64,000 nucleotides of DNA from CAVRTM01 sp963696105 (lineage in GTDB: Bacteria > Actinomycetota > Actinomycetes > Actinomycetales > Dermatophilaceae). Positions 38,973 through 47,203 of this stretch are shown here, in pieces. Within the stretch, counting starts at the first letter, position 1; each line of letters opens with the position of its first letter. The DNA lies in assembly GCA_963696105.1 (NCBI GenBank), contig CAVOIP010000002.1, forward strand, positions 1-64,000. Reading direction: 5' to 3'. The notes beneath the pieces are model-generated. The model made no database searches, was not told where the DNA came from, and saw only the letters and a list, made by a program, of their open reading frames with translations. The position numbers and the translations under genes were made by a program.

Positions 38973-39364
38973 CAGAAGGCCGTCTCCATCGCCCGCCGGC
39001 GGATCTCGGTCTTGAAGCCCGCATGCAGGGAGTCGATCGGCGCGCCCGGCGCCGGCAGGGTCCCATCCGGGGTGAACAGCCAGCGCAGGATCTCCTCGTC
39101 GTGCATGCCGCCGTCGGAGAGCACGGTGAAGGTCCCCGGCAGCTCCGGCAACGGGCCGGACGCCCCGAAGAACCGGGCCGGGATGGACACCACCCGGCGC
39201 TCGCCGCGGCGCATGCCGAGGATCTCGCGTTCCTGCAGCATCGTGCGGACCGCCGCGAGGGGCAGGCCCAGCCGCTCCGCGACGTCGGGCACGGTGAGCC
39301 ACTCGCCGACGAGGTCGTCGAGGTCGGGTTCGATCGGGTCGGGTCGCTCGCTGTCGTTGGCCAC
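38972..39364 (-). CDS. Rv2175c family helix-turn-helix DNA-binding protein
   Basis: 130 residues from GTG 39364. A winged helix-turn-helix is visible as EWLTVPDVAERLGLPLAAVRTMLQER, followed by RVVSIPARFF. The C-terminal part has GTFTVLSDGGMHDEEILRWLF. In M. tuberculosis Rv2175c is a substrate of the neighbouring kinase PknL, which controls its DNA binding. Here the kinase gene lies 1.4 kb away across the LysM gene, so the same relation is likely. It shares a transcript with the lycopene cyclase genes, an unusual pairing. Confidence 0.85.
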   Translation of the reverse strand: MANDSERPDPIEPDLDDLVGEWLTVPDVAERLGLPLAAVRTMLQEREILGMRRGERRVVSIPARFFGASGPLPELPGTFTVLSDGGMHDEEILRWLFTPDGTLPAPGAPIDSLHAGFKTEIRRRAMETAF

Positions 39365-39399
39365 GGGACAAGAGTGCCAGCCCGCGGGCGCAGCGCAAA

Positions 39400-39413
39400 T
39401 TACATCAATGTAA
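39400..39413. promoter_or_regulatory. Palindrome TTACATCAATGTAA between Rv2175c-type and LysM genes
   Basis: Six-base arms TTACAT/ATGTAA around a two-base centre, in an AT-rich patch 36 bases upstream of the Rv2175c-type start. A TTGACT hexamer (minus strand, 39413-39418) overlaps its edge. The position suits an operator, possibly autoregulatory. The binding protein is unknown. Confidence 0.5.
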
Positions 39414-39541
39414 GTCAATATGCGTAGGCGATCCCTCGTGTACGTTCACTCCGGTCACTGCAGTTCACACTCGCACCAAGCGCCACATCAGTTTCGCGGT
39501 GACACGCAGTTTCCTCGCGCCGTGTCGAAAGGACCCCGCCC

Positions 39542-40655
39542 ATGAGCGCCGTCGTCGGTCTCGCTCCCGCCGCCTCCGTCCAGGCCGCCGCCCCGGTGTC
39601 CGCCATCGTCGCCACCGCGCACCCGGCGCCGTACGGGTGGCAGACCCATGTGGTCCGCCCGGGCGACACCCTCAGCGACCTCGCCATCGCCCACCGGACC
39701 ACCGTCGGCACGCTGCTGGCTGCACAACCGCCTGCCCGGTGGCGCCTCCTACCTGCGGCTGGGCCAGCACCTGTCGGTGCCGCGCACCGAGTCGGTTGCG
39801 CGGCAGGCCGCGCGCGCTGAGGCGCTGCGCTGGACGTCGTACACGGTCGGGCCCGGTGACACGGTCGGCGCGATCGCGCTGCGGCTCGGCACGTCGGAGT
39901 CGGGCCTGCTCGCCGCCAACGGCCTGCGGCGCGCGACGGTGATCCACCCGGGCCAGCGCCTGCGGGTCTCCGCCAAGGCGGTCCGTGCCGCCCGCGCCGC
40001 GGCCGCACCGGCCATGAGCACCGTGCGGGTGACGGTCCGCTCCGGCGACACCGTCGGCGCCCTGGCCCTGCGCCACGGCGTGAGCCAGGCCTCGATCCTC
40101 AAGGCCAACGGGCTCTCCGCCGGCTCGCTCATCGTCGCGGGCCACAGCCTGCGCATCCCTGTCCGGATGGGCTTCTCCGGCGACACCTTCGCCGGGCGCA
40201 GGTACTCCAGCGCGGTCGTGGGAGCAGCGGGCACCAACCGCGGCTACCTGGCGGGCAGCGCCCTGCCGAGCCGCTCCTCGACGCGCGCCATGATCATCGA
40301 GGCGGCCAGCCGGCACGGCCTGGACCCCCGGCTCGCCCTGGCCATCGCCTGGCAGGAGTCGGCCTGGAGCCAGCGCCAGGTCTCCGTGGCGAACGCCATC
40401 GGCGTCATGCAGGTGATCCCCAGCTCCGGCGCCTGGGCCTCCTCCCTCGCCGGTCGCCGCCTGAACCTCCTCGACACCCGGGACAACATCACCGCCGGAG
40501 TGGTCATCCTGCGCTCGCTGACCCGCGCCGCGGCCACGGAGGAGGAGGCCGTGGCCGGGTACTACCAGGGCCTGGCCGGTGTGCAGGCGCACGGGATGTA
40601 CGCCGACACCAAGGCGTACGTCCGGGGCGTCCTGGCGCTCAAGGCGCGGATGTAG
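39542..40655 (+). CDS. Secreted LysM and lytic transglycosylase domain protein, one frameshift
   Basis: About 370 residues. Three LysM peptidoglycan-binding repeats follow one another: THVVRPGDTLSDLAIAHRTT, YTVGPGDTVGAIALRLGTS and VTVRSGDTVGALALRHGVS. A transglycosylase (SLT) domain comes next, with ASRHGLDPRLALAIAWQESAW (catalytic Glu), GVMQVIPSSG and TAGVVILRSL. It likely trims or binds cell-wall glycan outside the membrane. An indel near 39722 splits the first LysM repeat. The N terminus (MSAVVGLAPAASVQAAAPVSA) resembles the end of a signal peptide but lacks the positive head, so the true start may be upstream behind another indel. Confidence 0.87.
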
Positions 40656-40711
40656 CCGACGCGGTCGCCCGGGGGCCGTGGCGCCTCCCGGGCTCTCCCG
40701 GGGCACCTCTC

Positions 40712-40717
40712 TAGAAT
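40712..40717 (+). promoter_or_regulatory. -10 hexamer of a leaderless kinase transcript
   Basis: TAGAAT, a strong actinobacterial -10, ends six bases before GTG 40724. At the usual spacing the transcript would begin at or next to the start codon, with no ribosome-binding site, and none is seen. Confidence 0.6.
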
Positions 40718-40723
40718 CAGAGC

Positions 40724-42637
40724 GTGTCCGCTGCCGTCCACCCCACCCTCGTCGGCCAGGTGCTCGACCGCAGGTACCGCGTGCTGTCGCACATCGCCGA
40801 CGGTGGCATGGCCTCGGTCTACGTCGCCCTCGACGAGCGGCTGGACCGTGAGGTGGCGCTGAAGGTCATGCGCCCGAGCCTTGCCGCGGACGAGACCTTC
40901 GTCAGCCGGTTCCGCCGCGAGGCCCGCTCGGCCGCACGGCTGAGCCACCCCAACGTCGTCGCCGTCTACGACCAGGGCGACGACGAGGGCCGGATGTTCC
41001 TCGCCATGGAGCTCGTTCCGGGGCACACGCTGCGCGAGGTCATGCAGGCCGAGGGTCCGCTGACCCCCCGCGCGGCGCTCGACATCCTCGACCCCGTCCT
41101 GCAGGCCCTCGGCGCGGCGCACAGCGCCGGCCTGATCCACCGCGACGTCAAACCCGAGAACGTCATCCTGCGCGAGGACGGCGTGGTCAAGGTCGCCGAC
41201 TTCGGGCTCGCCCGGGCCGTCACCTCTGCGACATCGACGGCGCAGACAGGCGTGCTGCTCGGCACCGTGGCCTACCTCTCCCCCGAGCAGGTCGAGCGTG
41301 GCATCGCCGACGCCCGCAGCGACGTCTACGCCGCCGGGCTGCTGCTCTTCGAGATGCTCACCGGCACCAAGGCGTTCAGCGGGGACACCCCCATCCACGT
41401 GGCCTACCAGCACGTGCACAGCACCGTGCCCGCGCCCTCCAGCCGGGTCCGCACCGTGCCGCCGGGGCTCGACCGGCTGGTCGCCCTCGCGACCGACCGT
41501 GACCCGGACGGGCGGCCGGTGGACGCGGGCGCCTTCCTGGTCCAGCTGCGGCGGACCCGTCAGGCGCTGAGCCCGGCCGAGCTGGACCTGCGACCCGGCC
41601 CGGCGGTGGCTCCTTCGGCCATGGCCGCCACCGTGGCGATGCCCCGGCCGCGGGGCGGCAGCGGCCACCCGGACCCGGACCGTCACGACGCCGAGGACGG
41701 CCGCACCGCCGTCGTACCGCTCCCGCAGCGCGACGCCGCGCCGGCCGGCGACGGTCCGCGCCGTCGGTGGCCCTGGGCGGTGCTCGTGCTCGCCGTCGTC
41801 GCGGCTGCGGCCGGCGCGTGGTTCTTCGTCGCCGGCCCGGGCGCCCGGACGACGGTCCCGGTGGTCGTGTCGCTTCCCCTCGACCAGGCCCAGCAGCGGC
41901 TCACGAGCCGCCACCTCACGGCGAAGGTCGACCGCGCCTTCGACGAGAAGGTCCGCGCCGGTGTGGTGCTGACCAGTGACCCCGGCGCCGGGGCCGACCT
42001 CGGGCGAGGGTCCTCCGTCCGGCTGACCGTCTCCAAGGGACCCGAGCGCTACACCGTCCCCGACCTCGTCGGCAGCAGCCGGTCCGCCGCCGAGCGCCAG
42101 CTCTCCGCCCGACAGCTGCAGGTGGGCGACGTCAGCCAGGCCTACGACGAGACCATCCCCGCCGGGCAGGTCATCTCCACCGACCCCGCAGCGGGGACCT
42201 CGGTCAAGCGGGCGGCGCAGGTCGCGCTCGTGCTGAGCAAGGGGCGCCAGCCGATCGACGTCGTGGACTGGACCGGGCAGCCCGCCGACACGGCCGTCGC
42301 CTCGCTCACCAACGCCGGCCTGACCGTCGACCGCACCCAGCAGGAGTTCAGCACCACGGTCCCGAAGGGCTCGGTGGTCCGGCAGGACCCGGCCGCCGGC
42401 ACGCTCTTCCGCGGCGGCAAGGTCACCGTCGTGGTGTCCAAGGGCCCGGAGATGGTCCGGGTGCCGGACGTCGAGCGCAAGCAGGAGGGCGAGGCGCGCG
42501 CGATCCTGGAGCGGGCCGGTTTCAAGGTCACCGTCCAGCGCTTCCTCGGCGGGGCCTTCGGCACCGTCCGCCTGCAGGACCCCGCCGGCGGCTCGATGGC
42601 GCCCAAGGGCAGCACCGTGACCCTCACGGTCGTGTGA
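40724..42637 (+). CDS. PASTA-domain serine/threonine protein kinase (PknL type)
   Basis: 637 residues. The kinase domain covers about residues 15-280: Gly loop DGGMASVY (26-33), Lys47, HRDVKPEN (139-146), DFG (159-161) and SPEQ in place of APE (186-189). A Pro/Arg-rich linker leads to one membrane helix at about 350-370. Four PASTA repeats follow outside the cell (about 378-637), which in relatives bind peptidoglycan fragments. Position matches Rv2176 (pknL), next to its substrate Rv2175c; pknL itself lacks PASTA repeats in M. tuberculosis, so this form is more like PknB in its sensor. GTG 40724 is probably the first base of the transcript. Confidence 0.93.
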   Translation: MSAAVHPTLVGQVLDRRYRVLSHIADGGMASVYVALDERLDREVALKVMRPSLAADETFVSRFRREARSAARLSHPNVVAVYDQGDDEGRMFLAMELVPGHTLREVMQAEGPLTPRAALDILDPVLQALGAAHSAGLIHRDVKPENVILREDGVVKVADFGLARAVTSATSTAQTGVLLGTVAYLSPEQVERGIADARSDVYAAGLLLFEMLTGTKAFSGDTPIHVAYQHVHSTVPAPSSRVRTVPPGLDRLVALATDRDPDGRPVDAGAFLVQLRRTRQALSPAELDLRPGPAVAPSAMAATVAMPRPRGGSGHPDPDRHDAEDGRTAVVPLPQRDAAPAGDGPRRRWPWAVLVLAVVAAAAGAWFFVAGPGARTTVPVVVSLPLDQAQQRLTSRHLTAKVDRAFDEKVRAGVVLTSDPGAGADLGRGSSVRLTVSKGPERYTVPDLVGSSRSAAERQLSARQLQVGDVSQAYDETIPAGQVISTDPAAGTSVKRAAQVALVLSKGRQPIDVVDWTGQPADTAVASLTNAGLTVDRTQQEFSTTVPKGSVVRQDPAAGTLFRGGKVTVVVSKGPEMVRVPDVERKQEGEARAILERAGFKVTVQRFLGGAFGTVRLQDPAGGSMAPKGSTVTLTVV

Positions 42638-43575
42638 GCACCACGACCACCGAGCGCTCCACCCGATCGGCGACCGTGGTGCTGGTCGGCATCACCGCCA
42701 TCTGGGGCTCGACGTTCTTCCTCGTCAAGGACGTCGTGCGCCAGCTCTCCCCCGCCGACTTCCTCGCCGTGCGCTTCGTCCTGGCCGCGGCGGTGATGAC
42801 GGTCGTGTTCTGGCGCCCCCTGCGCGCGCTGACCCGCTCCCAGGTGCTCGTCGGGGCCGGGCTCGGCGCGGTCTACGCGGTGGCGCAGCTGCTGCAGACC
42901 GTGGGGCTCGCCCACACCGAGGCCTCCCGATCGGGCTTCATCACCGGCACCTACGTCGTCATGACGCCCCTGCTCAGCGCGGCGCTGCTGCGGGATCGGG
43001 TGCCGCGCTCGACGTGGGCAGCCGTGGGGATGTCCGCCGTCGGCCTGGCGGTGCTGTCCCTGCAAGGCGCCGGCGCAGGGGCGTCCGGGCTCGGCCTCGG
43101 GTTCGGTGAGGCGGTGACGCTCGCCTCGGCGGCGGTCTACGCCCTGCAGATCATCGGCCTGGGCCGGTGGTCCTCGGCCTCGGCCGCGGCCGGCCTCTCG
43201 GCGATGCAGATGATCGTCATCGCCGCCGTCTGCGTCGTGGCCGCGGCACCGGGCGGCATCGAGCTGCCTGCCGGCACGGGCGCATGGACGGTCGTGCTCT
43301 ACATGGCCCTGGTGGCCGGTGCGCTCGCGATCTGGGGCCAGACGTGGGCACAGGCGCACCTGCCCGCGACCCGCGCCGCGATCGTCATGACGCTTGAGCC
43401 GGTGTTCGCCGCCGGGTTCGCCGTCGCGTTCGGCGGTGAGGTGCCCACGCCCCGGATGCTCGTCGGTGGAGCGCTGGTCCTCGGCGCGATGTACGTCGTC
43501 GAGCTCCGGGGCCGTCGCCCGGACGCGACAGCGGCGGAGGACCCACCCGCCGAGCTCCTGCACCACGAGGTCTGA
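42634..43575 (+). CDS. DMT superfamily transporter, EamA type
   Basis: 313 residues with ten predicted membrane segments in two EamA repeats. GITAIWGSTFFLVKDVVRQLSPADFLAVRF opens the first; LVAGALAIWGQTWAQAHLPATRAAIVMTLEPVFAA is the typical second-repeat ending. These proteins move small metabolites or amino acids; substrate unknown. GTG 42634 overlaps the kinase stop by four bases, so it is co-transcribed with the kinase. Confidence 0.9.
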   Translation: MSTTTTERSTRSATVVLVGITAIWGSTFFLVKDVVRQLSPADFLAVRFVLAAAVMTVVFWRPLRALTRSQVLVGAGLGAVYAVAQLLQTVGLAHTEASRSGFITGTYVVMTPLLSAALLRDRVPRSTWAAVGMSAVGLAVLSLQGAGAGASGLGLGFGEAVTLASAAVYALQIIGLGRWSSASAAAGLSAMQMIVIAAVCVVAAAPGGIELPAGTGAWTVVLYMALVAGALAIWGQTWAQAHLPATRAAIVMTLEPVFAAGFAVAFGGEVPTPRMLVGGALVLGAMYVVELRGRRPDATAAEDPPAELLHHEV

Positions 43576-43663
43576 AAGTCGGAGCCGGTGGCCCGATACC
43601 TCAGGTCGACGACCCCCCAGCCGATTGGCGCGCGGACGACCTCACGAGGAGACGGCACGGTAA

Positions 43664-45511
43664 ATGGGTCCACGATGGATGGCCACCACGGCTGCAGCGG
43701 CGATCATGCTCACGGTGGCGGTGACCGCAGGGACCGCAGCCGCCAGCCCGGCTGCGAGCGCGCCGGTGGTACCAGAGACGCGCCAGCGCGTGGTGTTCTA
43801 CATCCCCCACGCTGACGACGACGTCCTGAGCATGGGAACGCTGATCCAGGACCAGGTCCGGGCGGGGCACGACGTGGAGGTCGTCTACTACACGGACGGA
43901 GGCGGTAGCGGTGTGTGCGCGGCGAGGGATGGCGTCTGCCGCGCCGCCGACGAGTACTACGGCAGGCCGGTGACGGCCTTCATCGCCGACCGTGACCAGG
44001 AGCTGTACCGAGCAGTGGCAGCTCTGGGCGTCACGCCGGAGCACGTCACCCTCTACCACCCTCCAGGGCAACCGCGCAGGCGGGATGGCACCGTCGACCT
44101 GCCCTATGCCACCGCCATGCTGAGGCACTTCATCCAGATGTACCCCGACGCCACCCACGTGACGATGAGCTGGCTGGACGCCCACGCCGACCATGGATCC
44201 GCCGGCCAGGCGCTTCGCTCACTGGTCGAGAAGCACGAGCTACCGGGTGGCCAGGCGCTCTTCAGCATGGCGCGCTGGTACTGGGCCTACGACTACCCCG
44301 ACCGCTCGAACGTTTTGGCCGTCGAGGCCAACCAGCTGCGCGCCACGCTCGGCTTCCCCTCGGCCAGCCGGTTGCTGCGCTGTCCTGACCAGGTCTGCCT
44401 GGACCGCATTCATCAGGCGGCGGAGGCCTACCGGGGGCCCTCGGACATCGGCTATCGATCCGTCCCCGTCTACTTCAAGGTCCTCGAGGACGACCCAGCG
44501 GTGCTGATGCACGGTGTCGACACGGGACAGTACCCGACGCGGCTCACGGTCACCACCGGAGCTCGTGCACGGGCGGGCGCCCCGGCCGCGGTCATCTCCG
44601 GGGCGATCGCGCTGCCGTCCTTCGGTACGTACCCGGCGCCTCTCACCTCTGCGGACCGCCTGGCCCAGACCCTACGGAGCAACGTGCTGGTTGACCCGTT
44701 CGCCACCAGACCCGTCACCGTCCAGGCCGTCGACAGCGCCGCACGAGTCCTCGGGCGCAGCACCGCCACCGTCCGGGGCGGACGCTTCTCAGCCGTGGTG
44801 CCGGTCCCGCCCGGGGCCACCAGCGTGACCGCCACGTTCCCGGGCACCCAAGGCGCGGCGGCATCGTCAGCGACATGGCCCGTGGAGACACAGGACGTCA
44901 CGCCGCAGCCGGCCAGGGGGCTGGGCGTCACCAGCGTGGGCGTCCGGGGTGGCTACGGCCAGCGCTTCTCCGTGCGCGTCCAGCTCCACATCAAGGGAGC
45001 GGCGGCCCGCGGCGCCACGGTCGAGCTGGCCTCAAGCGGTCCGGCGGCCCCCGGTGCGACTTCCCAGGCCAGGACCGACGTCCGCGGCGTCGCCCTGTTG
45101 AGCGGGACGCTGAGCCGTTCGGGCTCATGGCGAGTCACCGTGACGAGCGCTTCGACCGGGGTGGTCGCTCCCGCCAGCACGACGGTGAGCACCTCGGCCG
45201 CCCCAGCGAGGCTGGTGCTCCAGCCCTCGGCCTCCCGGACGAAGCTGGTCAAGCACGTCGCGACCCTCAGCGGCCGACTCACGGGGCGGGACTACGACAT
45301 CGCGGCCGGCTACCTCGCGAACGCATCGGTCAGGGTGTGGCTTGAGCGCTCGGGCCGAAAGGCGACCCTCCTCGCGACGACCAGGACGCGCAGCGACGGG
45401 ACGTTCGTGACCCGGGTCACGAGCTCGTACACCGGTGTCGTCCGGTACGAGCTCGTCGGCTCACCCGAGTTCGCTCAGGTGTCGACGGCTGGCACCACGA
45501 CGCTCAGCTGA
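43664..45511 (+). CDS. Secreted PIG-L family deacetylase with C-terminal Ig-like repeats
   Basis: 615 residues. A signal peptide (about 1-28, ending AAASPA) is followed by the PIG-L/LmbE domain. Zinc-binding blocks are IPHADDDVLSMG at residues 48-58 and DAHADHGSAG around 173-182. The family removes acetyl groups from N-acetyl sugars; secretion suggests an extracellular glycan or glycolipid substrate. The C-terminal half (about 290-615) is Ser/Thr/Ala-rich and contains beta-sandwich-like units, such as VRVQLHIKGAAARGATVELA and LSGRLTGRDYDIAAGYLANA. It is less GC-biased in places than its neighbours and has no operon partner. Confidence 0.83.
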   Translation: MGPRWMATTAAAAIMLTVAVTAGTAAASPAASAPVVPETRQRVVFYIPHADDDVLSMGTLIQDQVRAGHDVEVVYYTDGGGSGVCAARDGVCRAADEYYGRPVTAFIADRDQELYRAVAALGVTPEHVTLYHPPGQPRRRDGTVDLPYATAMLRHFIQMYPDATHVTMSWLDAHADHGSAGQALRSLVEKHELPGGQALFSMARWYWAYDYPDRSNVLAVEANQLRATLGFPSASRLLRCPDQVCLDRIHQAAEAYRGPSDIGYRSVPVYFKVLEDDPAVLMHGVDTGQYPTRLTVTTGARARAGAPAAVISGAIALPSFGTYPAPLTSADRLAQTLRSNVLVDPFATRPVTVQAVDSAARVLGRSTATVRGGRFSAVVPVPPGATSVTATFPGTQGAAASSATWPVETQDVTPQPARGLGVTSVGVRGGYGQRFSVRVQLHIKGAAARGATVELASSGPAAPGATSQARTDVRGVALLSGTLSRSGSWRVTVTSASTGVVAPASTTVSTSAAPARLVLQPSASRTKLVKHVATLSGRLTGRDYDIAAGYLANASVRVWLERSGRKATLLATTRTRSDGTFVTRVTSSYTGVVRYELVGSPEFAQVSTAGTTTLS

Positions 45512-45560
45512 GGTGGTTCGGCAGCCCTGGCCCACGGGTGGGGACCCAGTCGACAACGCC

Positions 45561-46121
45561 TTACTCCTGGTAGGAGTAGCGCTCCTCGCGCCAGGCGTCG
45601 CCGGTGAAGTGGTAGCCCCGCTGCTCCCAGAAGCCGCGTTCGGGATGGCGCCGGTAGTCGAGGCTGCGGACCCACTTGGGGCCCTTCCAGCCGTACAGGT
45701 GCGGCAGCACGAGCCGGACCGGCCAGCCGTGCTCGGGGGTCAACGGCTCGCCGTCCAGGTGGGTGGCGAACACGGCGCGGGGCGAGGCGAGGTCGGACAG
45801 GGTGATGTTGCTGCTGTAGCCGTAGGTGGCCGAGACCAGGACGTGCTCGATGTCGTCGGCCGGCGGCGCCAGGTCGATGACCGTGCGGGCGGCGACCCCG
45901 GACCAGGTCAGGTCCTGGGTCGTGTAGCGCGACACGCAGTGGTGGTCGGCGCGCACCTCCACCCGGGGCAGGGCGGCGAACTCCGCCCACGACACGGTGG
46001 TGACCTCGCCCGTCAACGTGTCACCGGCGATCGTGAGCGACCAGGTGGCGAGGTCGACGTGGGGCACCCGCCCGTAGTGCACGGGACGCAGCGACTCTGA
46101 GCGCCGCTGACCCGACGGCAT
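45561..46121 (-). CDS. Molybdopterin-dependent sulfite oxidase-like oxidoreductase
   Basis: 186 residues from ATG 46121. The oxidoreductase molybdopterin-binding fold is seen in DLATWSLTIAGDTLTGEVTTVSWAEF, and the molybdenum-ligating Cys62 in DHHCVSRYTTQDLTWSGV. YGYSSNITLSDL and GWPVRLVLPHLYGWKGPKWVRSL are further hallmarks. It is a minimal one-domain form without signal peptide, so likely cytoplasmic; substrate unknown. The unusual point is Ser after the Cys-Val where many relatives have Thr. It follows the threonine aldolase on the same strand after 26 bases. Confidence 0.88.
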   Translation of the reverse strand: MPSGQRRSESLRPVHYGRVPHVDLATWSLTIAGDTLTGEVTTVSWAEFAALPRVEVRADHHCVSRYTTQDLTWSGVAARTVIDLAPPADDIEHVLVSATYGYSSNITLSDLASPRAVFATHLDGEPLTPEHGWPVRLVLPHLYGWKGPKWVRSLDYRRHPERGFWEQRGYHFTGDAWREERYSYQE

Positions 46122-46147
46122 CGGACGTGCTCCCCCCGGCCCCGATG

Positions 46148-47203
46148 TCACGATCCGGGGCCTCCGTGGGCGATCATCGCGCTGACCACGTCGGCAGCGT
46201 AGACCGTGTCGTCGTCGTCCACGTCCAGATGCCACACCATCCGCACCGACCGCGCGTCCGTGGCGTACATCCGCACCCCGCGCTCGAGGGCCGCGGCGAC
46301 GAACTGCGCCGCGGTCCACCCCGCCGGGCCCACGTCGAGGATCACGATGTTGGTCTCCACCCGGTCGGGGTCGACGACCTCGGGCGCGACCTTGGCGACC
46401 GCCTGGGCCACCGACCGGGCCCGGGCGTGGTCGTCGGCCAGGCGGTCCAGGTGGTGCTCCAGGGCCCAGAGCCCGCCGGCCGCCAGGATGCCGGCCTGCC
46501 GCATGCCGCCGCCGTAGCGCTTGCGCCAGATCCGCGCGCCTGCCATGGCCTGCGCGCTGCCGACGAGCACCGAGCCGACCGGTGCGCCGAGGCCCTTGCT
46601 CAGGCACACCGAGACGGTGTCGAACTCCTGGCCGTACGCCGAGAGCGCGGTGCCCGTGGCCACGTGCGCGTTCCAGAGCCGGGCACCGTCCAGGTGCATG
46701 GCGACCCCGCGGTCCCGCGTCGCTGCGCGCAGCTCGCGGATCGCTGCCAGCGGCTGGACCGTGCCACCGCCGAAGTTGTGCGTGTTCTCCACGACCACCA
46801 GGCGGGTCGACACCTGGTAGGCCCCGGCGTCGGGCTGCATCAGCGCGAGCGGCGCGGCCGGGTCGAGCAGCCCCCGCGGAGCCGCCCAGGACCGTGAGGT
46901 GATGCCGGAGAACACCGCCGCGGCGCCCATCTCCGCCCGCAGCACGTGCGCGAGGCTGTCGGCGAGTACCTCCTCGCCGGGTGCCACGTGCAGCCGCATC
47001 CCGATCTGGTTGGCCAGGCTCCCCGACGGCATGAACAGCCCGGCCTCGTGGCCGAGCAGACCGGCGACCCGGTGCTCGAGCTCGGCGATGGTGGGGTCCT
47101 CGCCGTAGACGTCGTCACCGACCTCGGCCCCGGCCATGGCAGCGCGCATGGCCGCCACCGGGCGGGTCAGCGTGTCGGAACGCAGGTCGACGACCCGGCT
47201 CAC
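46148..47203 (-). CDS. Low-specificity threonine aldolase
   Basis: 351 residues from GTG 47203. PLP enzyme that cleaves threonine or allo-threonine to glycine and acetaldehyde. It begins VVDLRSDTLTRP and has GDDVYGEDPT, FMPSGSLANQIGM, MHLDGARLWNA and the PLP-lysine site SVCLSKGLGAPVGSVLVG. KRYGGGMRQAGILAA is also typical. Its start overlaps the stop of the DAHP synthase gene by four bases (GTGA), so the two are translationally coupled, although their pathways are not directly linked. Confidence 0.93.
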   Translation of the reverse strand: MSRVVDLRSDTLTRPVAAMRAAMAGAEVGDDVYGEDPTIAELEHRVAGLLGHEAGLFMPSGSLANQIGMRLHVAPGEEVLADSLAHVLRAEMGAAAVFSGITSRSWAAPRGLLDPAAPLALMQPDAGAYQVSTRLVVVENTHNFGGGTVQPLAAIRELRAATRDRGVAMHLDGARLWNAHVATGTALSAYGQEFDTVSVCLSKGLGAPVGSVLVGSAQAMAGARIWRKRYGGGMRQAGILAAGGLWALEHHLDRLADDHARARSVAQAVAKVAPEVVDPDRVETNIVILDVGPAGWTAAQFVAAALERGVRMYATDARSVRMVWHLDVDDDDTVYAADVVSAMIAHGGPGS

